This document shows positions 41,320 to 52,933 of a DNA stretch of 64,000 nucleotides, one piece after another. The stretch comes from Oscheius onirici (lineage: Eukaryota; Nematoda; Chromadorea; Rhabditida; Rhabditidae). How positions within the stretch are numbered: the stretch's first letter is position 1; each line of letters begins with the position of its first letter. Both the position numbers and the translations under genes were made by a program. The stretch covers positions 248,001 through 312,000 of the forward strand of contig OW051471.1 of assembly GCA_932521025.1 (NCBI GenBank), in the 5' to 3' direction. Under the pieces are notes generated by a model. It searched no databases and was not told the origin of the DNA. It worked only from the letters and a program-made list of their open reading frames with translations.

Positions 41320-42710
41320 TTGTGCACCCTTTTTCTCAAATTTCTAGGGATTTTTTACCGTTTGAATAGCTTGTTACCCTGTGCCATACATATCGTCTTC
41401 GCAAAATTGTAAAAGTTATATTTTCGTGACGGGAAGTGAACATGACTCGAAGTTCTATTATCTTGCCTCGAAATCGGTGTTCTCTTGAAGGTCGAAGTTT
41501 GACGGAATTTACAGCTGGAACGGTCGAAGCTTTGGAAACCGCCATCTTTAGATATTGTTATCCTGTTAGTGGATGGTCACTTGGTGGCATAGAACAGAAT
41601 TGAAGAAGAGTGAAAATTTGGCATGAGAAAGACTGATTGTGAGACAGAGATAGAGAGACATAGACAGAGAGTCAGAGGGACAGAGTCTACAAGATGTATT
41701 CAGGTTTATTCGCTGTATCAAGTCTATATTCGACAAGAGCGGCTCTTCGGACAGACCATGGCGGTGCAGTAAATTCCTCGGAGAGTGGAACAGTACCTCC
41801 CGCACTTGTCCAGGGCGTCGTCGAGAGGGGGTTGATCTACGTGTTCCCAGGCGTGTTTCGTAGATGAAGAGTACGATCCGAGCTTCTTCAGTGCTAGGTG
41901 GATCGGGATCCGCTGTTGCAACGACTGGTGGTAGAGTTGAACTGCTGTGATTCCGTCCTCTTGGGAAGAGTAGAACGTCTAGTGGAGAAGACAAGACGAG
42001 ACTTGGTAGCAATTCTGTCCCGGTAGAGCGATATTGAAATCCAACAATCCGAGTCGAAAGCAATTAGCAAAGATGTCTACAAGAAGATTTTCAAAACCGT
42101 TTCCTCATTTTCCAATTTCTCGTTTTCTCTTGGCGCCAGCTGTCATTTCCTGCTTTAGCCATCTGTCTCACGCTTCCTCTATCTCGGCAGCTTGCAATAA
42201 CAGACAGAGATGGGTTATCTGTCCTTGACTCTCTCCCTGAATCGGTCTGCTTTTGCGTAACTGCCACTTAACCTCCAACAGGCGAGAGAGTCCACTTACG
42301 GTAATTGATAGGCGGTAGCCGTGACAGCTTGTCCAATACGGAAATGTGGGTCATTGAAAACACATGATTAGACTTCTTGTGTTCCTCTCTTATTCAAAGA
42401 GGTGCCAACTATCCCATTCAGTTCGCGCCTATCGTAACAGCTCATAAACGAGGTGGTCCAAATGGGGTCGGCGCGCGACACATTCAAAAAGTTCTGTAAC
42501 CTGAGAGAAGAGGATTAGCGCCTTGTCCAAGTGCCGCCTTTGACCCTTTAGGTACGCGTGTCACACCACGAGGTGTCGTTTACAAGGGGCTCGAAAGAGA
42601 GGTTGATTGTTAATCGGTATTGGCTTGGTATTATGTGGTTTGGATTTTTTTGACTGGGTGTGGTTTGGATTTTTTTGGCAGTTTATAGAGGAAAAAGTTC
42701 TGATACTCTA
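41320..42710. other. Region downstream of MCCC1 without a recognisable gene
   Basis: Contains an 83-bp dispersed repeat (41704-41786), a short GACAGAGAGTCAGAG tract (41640-41690) and an open minus frame (42063-41566) of no recognised family that could be a mobile-element relic. Nothing else supported. Confidence 0.5.
41704..41786 (+). repeat. 83-bp dispersed repeat, copy 1
   Basis: Identical to 56798-56880 except for two substitutions (GACAAGAGC/GACAAGGGC and GTGCAGT/GTGCTGT). The last 18 nt also match 41063-41080 in an MCCC1 intron with one mismatch. Confidence 0.9.
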
Positions 42711-42711
42711 C

Positions 42712-42768
42712 AGTTTTGTGACTCCCAGACTCATTAATTCTGTCACAGTGTGAAACAAGACTCTGTCC
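42712..42768 (+). repeat. Left direct repeat flanking the duplicated gene fragment
   Basis: AGTTTTGTGACTCCCAGACT ... CAGTGTGAAACAAGACTCTGTCC resembles 43309-43368 (roughly 80% by eye, one small indel pair). Confidence 0.7.
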
Positions 42769-43155
42769 TTGCTTCTGGAAGAAGCAATTAGTTATAACTG
42801 TTTTTTTTAATAAAATCAGCTAAAATTCAAAACTTTGTGTTTTCCAGTAAAGTTCCCTCTAATCTTATAGACTTTTCCCAAAAAAAACTCCAGTGAAGGT
42901 CGTCCACCTGCAATCCAAGAGAAATGTTCTAAATCGTGCCTGATAACGAAGTCGTCCTGAAAACGAAAGTAGAAGATAAACTTTCCGCATTCTACCGTGA
43001 GTCTTTGCTTTGATTTTTCGCGTGTGGACTGTAGCTGAACCTGAAGTCTTGACCATTACTTCCTCTTGGAGCTTTGACTCTCTCCCACTTGTCTGTTATC
43101 CAACGTTTCTGTATCTTTGTCTCTAAGTCTCTCCGTATCTTCTAGAACAATGTCT
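42763..43155 (+). pseudogene. Truncated inverted duplicate of the small membrane-protein locus
   Basis: Collinear with the reverse complement of about 14525-15180. It retains the upstream sequence (AAAATTCAAAACTTTGTG, TTTTCCAGTAAAGTTCCC), the first dozen codons and the 3' flank (AGAAGATAAACTTTCCGCAT through TCTTCTAGAACAA). Damage: codon 3 is CAA to TAA; about 230 bp covering codon ~13 to the stop are deleted; about 21 bp upstream of the ATG are lost between GAAG microhomologies. It cannot encode the protein. Confidence 0.88.
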
Positions 43156-43229
43156 CAAAAAAGTAGATCTACATTCAGGTTTTCACCAGTTACTGTAGTT
43201 AGAAAGGTTGCGAAATTTAACACTTTACT

Positions 43230-43265
43230 ACCCTATATATTTAGATAGATAGATGGATAGATATC
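43230..43265. repeat. Short TAGA/GATA microsatellite
   Basis: TTTAGATAGATAGATGGATAGATA followed by a TATCCTATATATT stretch. Confidence 0.7.
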
Positions 43266-43308
43266 CTATATATTTGTCCCAAGACATCTGTCTATCACAA
43301 ACAGAGCT

Positions 43309-43368
43309 ATAGTTTTGTTACTCCCGGACTTATTTATTCTCATACAGTGGAATGAGACTATGTCCCTC
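43309..43368 (+). repeat. Right direct repeat flanking the duplicated gene fragment
   Basis: TAGTTTTGTTACTCCCGGACT ... CAGTGGAATGAGACTATGTCC, same orientation as 42712-42768. The two repeats bracket about 540 bp containing the captured gene fragment. Confidence 0.7.
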
Positions 43369-46300
43369 TGTCTCTCTGTCTACCTGTTTATTTGTCTCTC
43401 TGTCCTTCTATCCCTTTTTATCTTTGCCTCTCTATATGTCTCTCTGTCTTCTCTGTTCTTCTGTCTCTGTCTCTTCCGGTCCATTTCCATCCAAATGCCC
43501 TCTCTATTTACCTCTCACCTATCCGTTCCCATTGCGACCAATAGCCAAGTCAGCTGTTGGGTCCCCATTTCTCAGCCACTGGCAAATTAGCCCATTTACA
43601 GGAGCTGTGGTGACACGACTGGCGCCAAGTAAGATAATGTGAACGAAGCCGAGAGGCTCTCTCTGTTCAAAGTTCCTCTCTTTTTCGAACAGTTTCGTCA
43701 ATTAACCTCCAATCGCGATGCGAGAACACGCGTAGCAATTTATCATCGAGATTGTTATCTCATGAAAAAGTGTGAGAGAGGATCTGGTACAGGGACACGT
43801 GCTGGCTTGAATTCGGATTAGACTGGTTTAGAAGGCTCACATCAGAGATCCCTAACATGTGTTTATTACTTAACTCACTTTCCCTGTTGGGAGGAAGATT
43901 CCCTCGACTTGACAGGGCTTGGCGTGTTGTGATTGATGCGGTGACCATCGGTCATGTTCAGGTGATATGACACACTGTCATAACCTCCGGTCCCTGAGAG
44001 GTGAATCTACTTTTCAGTAGAATGAGAGACAAGGGTGGCAAAAGAAAAATTGGTGAGAGTTGGAATCACATTGAACTATTTCAGTTGGGATGGTTGTAAA
44101 GTGGTAGAGCAGGGCGAAAACTACAACTTTCCAGAACATCGGATATCTGAATTATTGAGGTTTTGGAAGTCGAAAAGTTCTATGCAATATTTAGCTTAGA
44201 GAGTTGGTGGATAAAGGCCTAACTTTTTGTCAGGTCTGAACTTCATTTTGGCTCATTGTCAGGAAACTGATCCAGTTCTAACAAAAACCCTAATTCTAAA
44301 AATTTCCCCATTTCTTCTTGTCAGTGCTCATGACACGAACACTTCTTTTGTACAGTCAGTTCTTCTGAATCTGGTAGAAGCTTCAGGATATTTATCCAAA
44401 TCTTTTTAAACACTTTCTTTTTTTTCTAAACCAAATTTTCAAGCTGTTCTGTTCCTTTCTGACACTCTTTCTACTGTTTGATCCCAGTTCTGGTCGTTTT
44501 CAAGGGGTAAACAGTTCCAGTATGGTTCCTTGATCTCGTCTCATCTCCCTGCCTGGAGCATCGGTCCCACGAGTGACTTGTCACACACTTCCGTAAACTA
44601 ATCCCCATTTTGAGAAGAGGTTCAAACTCTCGGCGGCGGAAGGAAAAAGAGAGACGTCAAAGACGGATTAAGAACGGTGACTTGACTGGAACAATTAAGG
44701 CCGGGATCGCTTTCAGATCATAGAGGTGGAGACAGTCAATTACCGGATTATGGTGTGATGAGTTGAGAAATATGAGCAGTCTCTCTATTCCTCTGTCCCT
44801 CTGTCCCCCTCTCTTTGTCTGTCCCTTTTCGTTCCTCTAAAACCCACAAGGGCCATTTGACACCTCTTCAGCTCCATTCTTTTTGAGCGCACTCGTCTCC
44901 ATCGGAATTCATTGGTCTCTTGTGCTAATGCTCTCTGTTGGTCAAGTGGCTTCCTGCCCATTTTTTGCTTTGGAAGAGAAATGGGTGTAATTAGCATTGT
45001 GAATAGGCGCGAAGCCCAGAGGGAACTGCCGAAATGTTTGTATTTGGTGGACAGGAGATGAAATCTAAAAAGAACTCGTGCTGGGCATGAAGTGGTAAGA
45101 GAGGACGGTGATGTTATCAAAGAGGCTGAGTCTGGCAACAGCTGGAACCAGTAGGGGGTCTTTGAGAAGTGACCGAAGGATGTTCACACCTAGAGGAGTA
45201 CTGTAGACATTCTGGTGTTTTTCAACTTTCTATTTCTTCTTCTCTCCCTATCGGCTTTTCAAAACTCCAGCCTCGTCCTTGCCGCCCCATCTCAGGGCAG
45301 GCTAATTCACTCTGACAGTTCCTCCATCCCATTACATTCAAAGTTTGTGTGCATCTTGGCGATAACGATCGCCAGTTGTTCCTGTTATGCAAATGCTCTC
45401 AGATTTTACCGTCTTGGGAAACAACAGTTAAACAGAGCTAATTAGGCTGTCTACAAGCCTGGTCCATTGTCCTGCTTGAGAGTCTCCCACATTCGCGGGA
45501 GCAGTCATTAGAGATCAGCCAGTCTGATCGTGGTTAATTAATTGAGAATCTTGAGATTACGGTAGGGATAGACACCTGCTTGAATTGGCTGGAGGGATTG
45601 GGATTTGAAGTCCATTAGGGTACAGGGAAAGAAGGGTACGGTAACTGAGAAAAAAAGGGACAGAAAACAATGGACAGATGTGCATGGATCGTGACCTGAG
45701 ACTGTTATTGCCGACTGTCAAATCCGGTTGCGCAGTTCTTCCGCAAACATGCACATAGGTGGCTGCTAGTGAGAGGTTGCCGCCGCCAAAGAAAGATAGA
45801 CTCTCCCATCTGGATCTATTGGTTTTTCTCCCAAACTTTTACCATCAACCATCTGTCAGAACTCTGTCTCTCTTTGAAAGAACCCGTTTCATAAGCTCAA
45901 ACCATCTGTTGCGACCTTGCCTAGTTTTTTTGAGGTTAGAGGGTAAACAGCCGGCTGTCCAGAGACAAAATTTGAAATTATGTGGATACAAATAGTGTGA
46001 AGGATTATTAGAAACGGAGACATCTTTTAGAGTTTTGCGCGGTCATATTGTCACCTTTCTGAACCAGAATGAGGACATATCACCAGAGTTCAAAGTAATG
46101 ATCCGCCCTTGTCCACTGTCTCTCTATCTGTCTGTCTCTCTGTCCCTCTGTTTCTCTGTCCTTCTGCCTTTTCCCACGCCTCGTCACAAGTTCCCTTTTT
46201 CGGTTTTATCTTATCAGAAACCTCGGAAGAAGTCACTGGTATCTTGTGTCCAGGCGGCATTGCTCAAAGGCCGACGATCATGCCGTGACACCTGTTCATT

Positions 46301-46833
46301 TAGGGTCTTCCATATGACTTTGAGCAAGTTTACAGCTATTCCAGGACAGGTGTATCTTTTGGCGGAAATGCTACTGCTTTTGGAGAAAGACTGCATTCTG
46401 TACACAGAAGCCACAGGCATGATTTCAAGAAAGATGGTATTTTGAAAACTTGCAGATTTATCTGCTCTACAAATTTGTAAAATACTTTTTCTCTCAAAAA
46501 AGATATTCCCTAGGAAGTGGAGCCAATTCTTTCTACCTCAAAGCTCTCCCCCAAATTCCCACTTCAGGCATCTTTCATCGGCTCCCCCTTCCAGCCTGTC
46601 TCATCAATCAAATTTTCGGCTTCTCGCCTCCTTTTCTGCCTAATAAATCAGTGGTCAGTCTCTCTGCCTCTTGGGGTATGGCCCCGCCCTCCCCTCTCCA
46701 AAAGAGAGAGAGAGAGTCCCGATCTCTCTCTTTGGGGTGAGACAAGGAGCTCCGCCCCTAACAAACAACACCCCTAACAGTCTCTCTCACTGTCTCTCTC
46801 TTGACTCTCAGTACTCATTCTATTTTTCCAGTA
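43369..46833. other. 3.5 kb gene-poor region upstream of HAM-1
   Basis: Pyrimidine tracts at 43360-43480 and 46110-46160, a dispersed repeat copy at 44223-44290, and an ACAACTTTCCAGAACAT motif at 44124. Also a 28-bp match to the end of IPMK exon 1 at ~44030-44057 and a TAATTAGGC word at 45439. It probably contains HAM-1 regulatory DNA. No gene is supported. Confidence 0.5.
44223..44290 (+). repeat. Dispersed repeat family, copy B
   Basis: CTTTTTGTCAGGTCTGAACT ... TTTTGGCTCATTGTCAGGAAACTGATCCAGTTCTAACAAAA. Shares the core GTCAGGTCTGAA with copy A and GGAAACTGATCCAGTT with copy C. Confidence 0.72.
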
Positions 46834-49800
46834 ATGACTTCAATAGCTGTCGTCCTCGACGGACCGAAGACCAGAAATGGCCGTCGCGTCTTTGAATCCT
46901 TTCAATATGCTAATCAGCAGTGCTTCTGGAACAGGTTAGTTATTTTAGCATTTCCCAGCCGGGGTGTTTTAAAGCACCTTTTATCCCATTTTCTTAGCCA
47001 CTACGAGATTGAACACTAGAGGCTGACAATAACAAATAGCCGGCCGAGGTCAATTAGGCCCAAAATAATGGGGTTCGGGATTAATTTTTGTGACATTTTC
47101 GGCTTCTTTTTCGAGGTTTTGAAAAAAATTTTGTAATTTTTTGATATTTACGCTCAAATGTAGACGCTACCAGTCTATTGGCAGGTCTTAGCCCCTGACA
47201 GTAAAGCGATTTTTTGAGCCATCGTGTTACTCACTTCTCGAGCCATTTTCTTCTATCGTCTACTTTTTTTCTTCGGACAAAAGAGCCCGAATGCGCATCG
47301 TTTTTCGGTACACAAAAGCCGTCTGCCGACACTGGAAAGTATAGGAGCCCTTGTTCTCTTATGAGTCAAACTGCCGCCGGGGAAACATGTCCTTTTTAGA
47401 AGGGGAGGTGGGGAATTTGAATAATTTCAGGGGTTTTAGCTGAAAATTTGGTAAAAACGCATGGAACCAATCAACACAGGGCAGCATTTTTGACATTAAC
47501 CTCACTTGACAGCTGGAAAGTAATATGACATCATTTTTTAGCTCCAACTCTTTTCAAGCCATTTTTCTTGCCGAAAGCGTAGTTTTCCAAACTCAATGTT
47601 CTGCAAAGTTGTATCATTTATTCTGCACTACAACTTTGTAGAACATTGTAAAGCTGAAAAACTTGATTTTCGAGCCGAAAAATTGAAAACAAACGGCTTT
47701 GATCTGGAGCGATTTCACTCTAAACTTAACGGCTGTCTCTTGGAGCCAAACTGTATTTTTTAGCTCAGAAAAAGTCCAAAAAAACGATGAATCTTTCAGA
47801 GAACTGACCCAAGCAGCCGACGCCCTAAAATACATGGGTTTTATGAGGCCGGGAACACTGTTCGTCTCGGCACCGACTGCCCATCTCCAAGCACTGAAAA
47901 ATGCCTGGGCCAGACGAGTTCTGAAGCCGGCTGACGGTTACCAGATTACTTCTGTTGGTGAGTCTTTCTTCATTCAATCAATATATATGTATTTTGCCCC
48001 CAATATCTCCTAATCCTCTTAGAAAAACACTAACCGCCGTCACTCTCTGTAATCCTAATCCCGGTGCCTCTAGGCAACTTCTCACCTTTGCCATTGACCG
48101 ACCAAAGTGGTTTTTTGATTCCCCTTTCGACTATTTTAAGAAGACAAAATCAGAAAAGATGAAAGGCGGTTCAAATTACGGCTAGCTGTTCAAGCTGAGC
48201 CGTGAGGTCGAGACGAGGAGTAATTAGGCAGAGGTGAGAAGTGGGGAACGGCTGCTGTTCTAAGATCCCCTTTTGATCAGAGTTATTGATTTTGGGGAGA
48301 GTTTTATACGGGAAAATTGAGTGAAAATGACTAAAATCATTTTTTAAGGGCTTGATTTACAATTTACTGGATTGAAAAGACTAAAATTTGGTTCGACTGT
48401 GTCAGTACTTGGTACTGCACTGGATTATAGTAGCCTTCAAAAATTGTTCAGAGAGTTTTCCAGCTCATAAGATGGTTGAAGAGCCAAGCTTTACCACGCT
48501 TTTGTCGTTTGTCTTTAAGCAGTTTGAACTTTATGAGTACAGGGTAGTCACTGGGAGAAAACCAGAGAGTTAGACGTAGTTGTCTTTTCTTACAGATTGT
48601 GTCCAATATTTTTCCCTTCAAATCAGACAGACTTTGAACAAGAGTACAGTCTTTATTTTGTGCCCAAAGAACCGATCCCACTGAAAGAGCCCTTAGAAAT
48701 TTGAATTCAGTTGCAGTTGCCTTCTGATGCAGTTGTCCTTTCCATCCAGAAATTCAGCTTCTGTTCGTCTCGAGACCTCAGATTTTGTCCAGTACCTTTT
48801 TCCCAATCAGATTTAGGACTCTTTCAGTAGCGGTCCAGTAGACCCTGAAAATCAGGGACTAATCGTGATGAGATCCTAGACATCAACAAAACTCAAGCTT
48901 TGACTGAAACAGTCCAACCTGTAGCTCCCGTGTCCCTAGCTAGATATCATGTTCTAATACCCATGCCCTTGTGTGTCTCAAGAGTATAAACAAGCCTCTG
49001 CCATGGTCTGGGGGCATCTGTCCCGCACCTGTACTCGTATCGGATTGCAACCAACAGGTGCCCGTCAAATTACGTGGCGTCATGCTAATTAGGCCCATGC
49101 CGCCATATTTTCCTATTTTTTGCCTCTTTTTTTGCATTTTGCGCCAAAATTGTTGTTGACAGCCGGAGTTTTATTCATTGCCAGTGGCATAGAGGACATT
49201 TGGCCAGCTGAAATGGGCCCATTTACATAAATTAAAAGCTTGGGGGCTGGGATGCCGAGGGAGAAAATGGAGGAAGAAGAATTTTCAGGTGAACTTGGAC
49301 AGATTCAGCCAGTTGAACAGATGCACTTTGTGCCACTGGGAGACGTAATCTGCGACACCATTGCCCAGCTGAACAGGATGGGTCTAGCTGCCAGTCTAGC
49401 TGCCATCAGGACTCATGTCATTGAGAACTGTTCTCAGGTGAGAATGAGTTACTGTTACTGTCTTTCTTTCTCGACTCTTTCGATCAGACAAACTCTCTGA
49501 ACCAGAACCAGTACTGTCAATTACAGCTTTTGTACCGTCTTCCAGACTCGTACCAGGACTATCCTTTTTACCCAACTGGCCAGACTCTCTCACTGTTCTG
49601 AACTGTCTCTTGCCCTTCAAGTTGACTGTTTCTGTCTAGAACAATCACTATACTTTTCTCACTGTCCCCTGCTCCTTGAGGAGCTTGTACTAACAATAAG
49701 ATCAACTTACTGTTCTCTTATACAGTCTCTGCCTCTTTTGACTAGTTACTCTTACCGTCGAACACAGCTCAGCAACAGATAGTCCCACAATCCTTCACCG

Positions 49801-52081
49801 TCTCTCCAGTCACAGTTACAGTACTGGTCCTCAGGAATCTACTGTACTTTCAGTGCTTTCAGTATGCTTTACAGAGCACCTGATTTATAAAGTACTCTGT
49901 CCTTTGACTGATAGAAACCAAAAGGCACTATCCAGTTTTTCTTAATTTTAACCTTTCGTCTCCTGACTGTCTATCTTGAATCTAGATCCTTGAAGTTTAC
50001 CCTCTGAACTTTCCAGACTATTTTTAACCATTATTCTCTTTCAGGTAGCTCCACCGAGCCTTGAGATGGTCCGTCAGACTGTCAACTCGCTCTCAGCTAC
50101 TGGACTAGTCTACCGGATGGGAGATCATCATTTTGTATCCATCCCCACCCAATCGCCTGTCAAAGTCGAGGAGAAACAGACTGTCGAGTGCCAGACCGGC
50201 ATGAGCATCATTCTTCCGCAAAAGAAGAACCGAAAAGGAATTCTGGCTCGCATATTCCAGAAGAAATCACCAGTAGCTCAGTCGGGCTTAGTTCCAGTTG
50301 CCTTCTCAACCGAATTCCCGCCACCCCAATGGATAGCTCAAGCCAACAGCAGGGTGCCCGAGTTGGCTGTCGTGCCGGCTCCTCAGACACAGCAGGCCAA
50401 GCAGACCATCGTTCATAATAAGTAAGTCGAGTGGGGCTATCAGGGAGAGTAAGAGTCATGGATTAGGAAGGGCTGAGAGACTGTAGTCAGAGTTCTGGAT
50501 CGAAATATGAGAGAGGATGGGGAAGGTAAGCTGGGTGAGAGTCAAGAGATTGAGTTTTACTGTTTCTCGATCAGACCAGTTGACCTGATTTTGGAACTTG
50601 AACTGTTCCAAGAGAAAATCTAGTGATGAGTCGAGTGGTTAAGTTCGTTGTGGATATTATAAAAGTATTAGACAATACAGTAGTTCAATAGTCAGAATCT
50701 GAACTCTTCTCCCCAAACAGACAGTCAATACATTATGATCCATGTCATGTCGAAAATTACCGCGTCATCTGTCTATGCCGTCGGCTCGGCCTGTCCCATT
50801 GTCTCATGAGAGATCGCGCACCCTGTCCCCCGATTATTAGCAAAAGTGAGACTAATGAGGTGTCAGAAAGGTAGAGGCGACCAGCAGCAAGACAGATTGA
50901 ATGGATCTGATGCAGAGAGTCCATGCTCTCGGGGCAAAGGCAGACTGACACCTTGTTGAAGGTGATAGATGGGTTTTGGGGCTACAGTAAAAGTTGACTC
51001 TTGACTATTTCTCTACAGACTGACTCTTTGACCATTTCTCCACTCATATACAAGAGTATAAACTGGCAAAAGAACCATTCGGTTTCCTGACTCTCTCACT
51101 GAACCAACTGGATTCAATAACTGTCTCTCTCACTCCGTTCCCAACTGGAACAGTTACACTCTTTACTTTTACAGTTCCCGTCCTCTAAACTCTCCTCTCT
51201 CACCTCGGGATGGGATAATTGTCCCAGTTAGTTGCGTAAGACACGGTGACGGTCATCCAGCGCTCTTTGAAATTAGAGATCTATATGGACACCCTAACAA
51301 TATTTTTCAGATTCCCAACCTTCAACGACCGTCTCTGTGAGCAGGCTGCCCGTGTAGAAATCTGCGATCAAAAGCAGCGGAGGTCGAGGAGAAAGGAGCG
51401 CCGACAAATCAGCAGCTCTTCGGAGTGCCTAAACTACGGTCCCATTGATCCTCCGGAGCTCCTGCCTGACCATATTGAGGTCTTGGAAGCGATGGCTGGA
51501 ACCAGAGGTGGACCGACGAGGCGGAAGAGGACTGGAAGTCGCAAAGCTCCACTGAGGTCATCGACTCCAGTCGACTCGGATTCGGCCTATTCACCGTCTC
51601 CTGTGACGGACAATGATACTGAGGAAAAGAGTAACAGTTGGAGTGAGCCGGAACAGGCAAGGGTATGTCTTTTTTGTAGAGCAATTTTTTTTTTGTAAAT
51701 TCTGTTTTGACCAGTAAAAAGAGATAATGCATTTTTTTTAGTATCGAGACGTAAACATTTGATACGCAGTCAAATACAAGTTTTCGCTGCGTATCTTTTT
51801 TAAGTATTCAATGTTTATTGTTGCTTCAGAGAAAATCAGGGCTAGAAATGAAAGCACTGAGATTGTATGCTTTTGTTTTGCCCGACAAGATTCTATTGTC
51901 GCACTTTTTTGAACTGAAAACTGATATTTTTAGATAAAATAATAGCCTAAAATAATCCATTTTTCAGCAGAACAATCACACCTACATCAATCTGCACTGT
52001 GACTCGACCCAATTTGAGGACATCTCGCTCCTGCCGGCTCCAGCTCTCCCCCAGAAAAATGTGCACATTTCTAGCGTCTAA
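46834..52081 (+). CDS. ham-1: Storkhead-box winged-helix protein (HAM-1/STOX-like)
   Basis: Winged-helix protein that in C. elegans controls asymmetric neuroblast division. Six exons (46834-46934, 47800-47957, 49289-49437, 50045-50421, 51311-51662, 51968-52081) join in frame to 416 residues, matching the ~414 aa I recall for HAM-1. The N-terminal storkhead block is seen as GPKTRNGRRVFESF, NQQCFWNR, AWARRVLKPADGYQI. The winged-helix core follows: QMHFVPLGDVICDTIAQLN, then SLEMVRQTVNSLSATGLVYRMGDHHFVS. The rest is low-complexity: a basic segment KKNRKGILARIFQKK, RRSRRKERR and RRKRTGSRK (possible nuclear/cortical basic patches), and a Ser/Asp/Glu-rich stretch. An acceptor-like TTTTTCCAG precedes the ATG by 2 nt. 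Introns 2 and 3 and the upstream region contain four AATTAGGC words. Exon 6 has a tandem CAG acceptor. Confidence 0.9.
47598..47650. repeat. Hairpin built from a dispersed ACAACTTTG..AGAACAT motif
   Basis: TGTTCTGCAAAGTTGTA and TACAACTTTGTAGAACA form inverted arms around a ~15-nt loop in HAM-1 intron 1. Single arms recur at 7858, 8370 and 44121. Confidence 0.65.
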
Positions 52082-52933
52082 TAATTTGTTAAAAAAGCAG
52101 AAAAAATAGTTTTTAGCCCCCAAAAATAGTCCCAACCAGCTCTTTTTGACCGCGGTCCACGAAAATCGATTTCCCTAGTTTCGCGCCCCGTCCCAATTTC
52201 AAACCCAGAACTTTTCTCTATTTTTCGTGTTTATTCTTGTCATCTTTTTTGTGCTCGATTTCCTGAAGAAATTGACTCGTTTTTCTTTCTAGAATAACCC
52301 AGATTTTATGCGTTTTCTTTACATTTTTAAGATTTTCCAAAATAAATATTCCCAAGGAAGATTGATGAGCTTTTTAGGAGGATTTCCTGTGTCTCAGACT
52401 CTCTGTCCCTCTGTCTCTCTTCCTCCCACATTTCAAACGGTGTGCCTCTCTCTGTCCAGTCGCGTGTACGTCCTGTTTATGCAGGTTTGGCAGGTGCTTG
52501 TGTAATCCGCCATTCTGCCTCCTGTGGCCACAAGCCCAAATAATGGGCAAGAACAAACGACGGAGAGAGATAAACACCGAGGGGCTAATTGGACAAAGCC
52601 GTGTATGAGTCTTATTAGGGGCAGAAGGTGAGAAAGCGTGCAGATGGCTTGGTCGAGATTAATGAGATAGACACGGGGCTTAGAGTATAATAGCCGGGAA
52701 AAATTTGAGGTGAACAGAGGGACAGTCGACTTTTCTGTTGAAATAACTATTTTTCACCATCTCCCGACTCTGACTCATCTCCGCGCTCACCCTCTCTGTC
52801 CGCGTGTTTCCAAACGCATCTCGTCATGTTCCAGTCTTCCCGGTTCAAAAGCTCTTCTTTCCGTAAAACTTTGACCTCTGCCTCTCTTTTTTTCTCTTTC
52901 CCCCAAACTAAGAAAGTCTCAGAAACAGATCAA
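52082..52933. other. Intergenic region between HAM-1 and IPMK
   Basis: 850 bp between two plus-strand genes, with a short CTCTGTCCCTCTGTCTCTC tract near 52400. An upstream in-frame ATG at 52826 would extend the IPMK reading frame by 36 residues, but that stretch looks non-conserved. Confidence 0.55.

Noticed and set aside
41566-42063. 165-codon minus ORF downstream of MCCC1
   Set aside because: Open but compositionally odd (Arg/Ser/Pro), overlaps the 83-bp repeat and a GACAGAG tract; may be a mobile-element relic but no domain was recognised.
52826-52933. Upstream in-frame start for IPMK
   Set aside because: The 36 added residues are Ser/Phe-rich, unlike the family, and include a CCTCTCTTTTTTTCTC-type pyrimidine stretch; kept only as an alternative.
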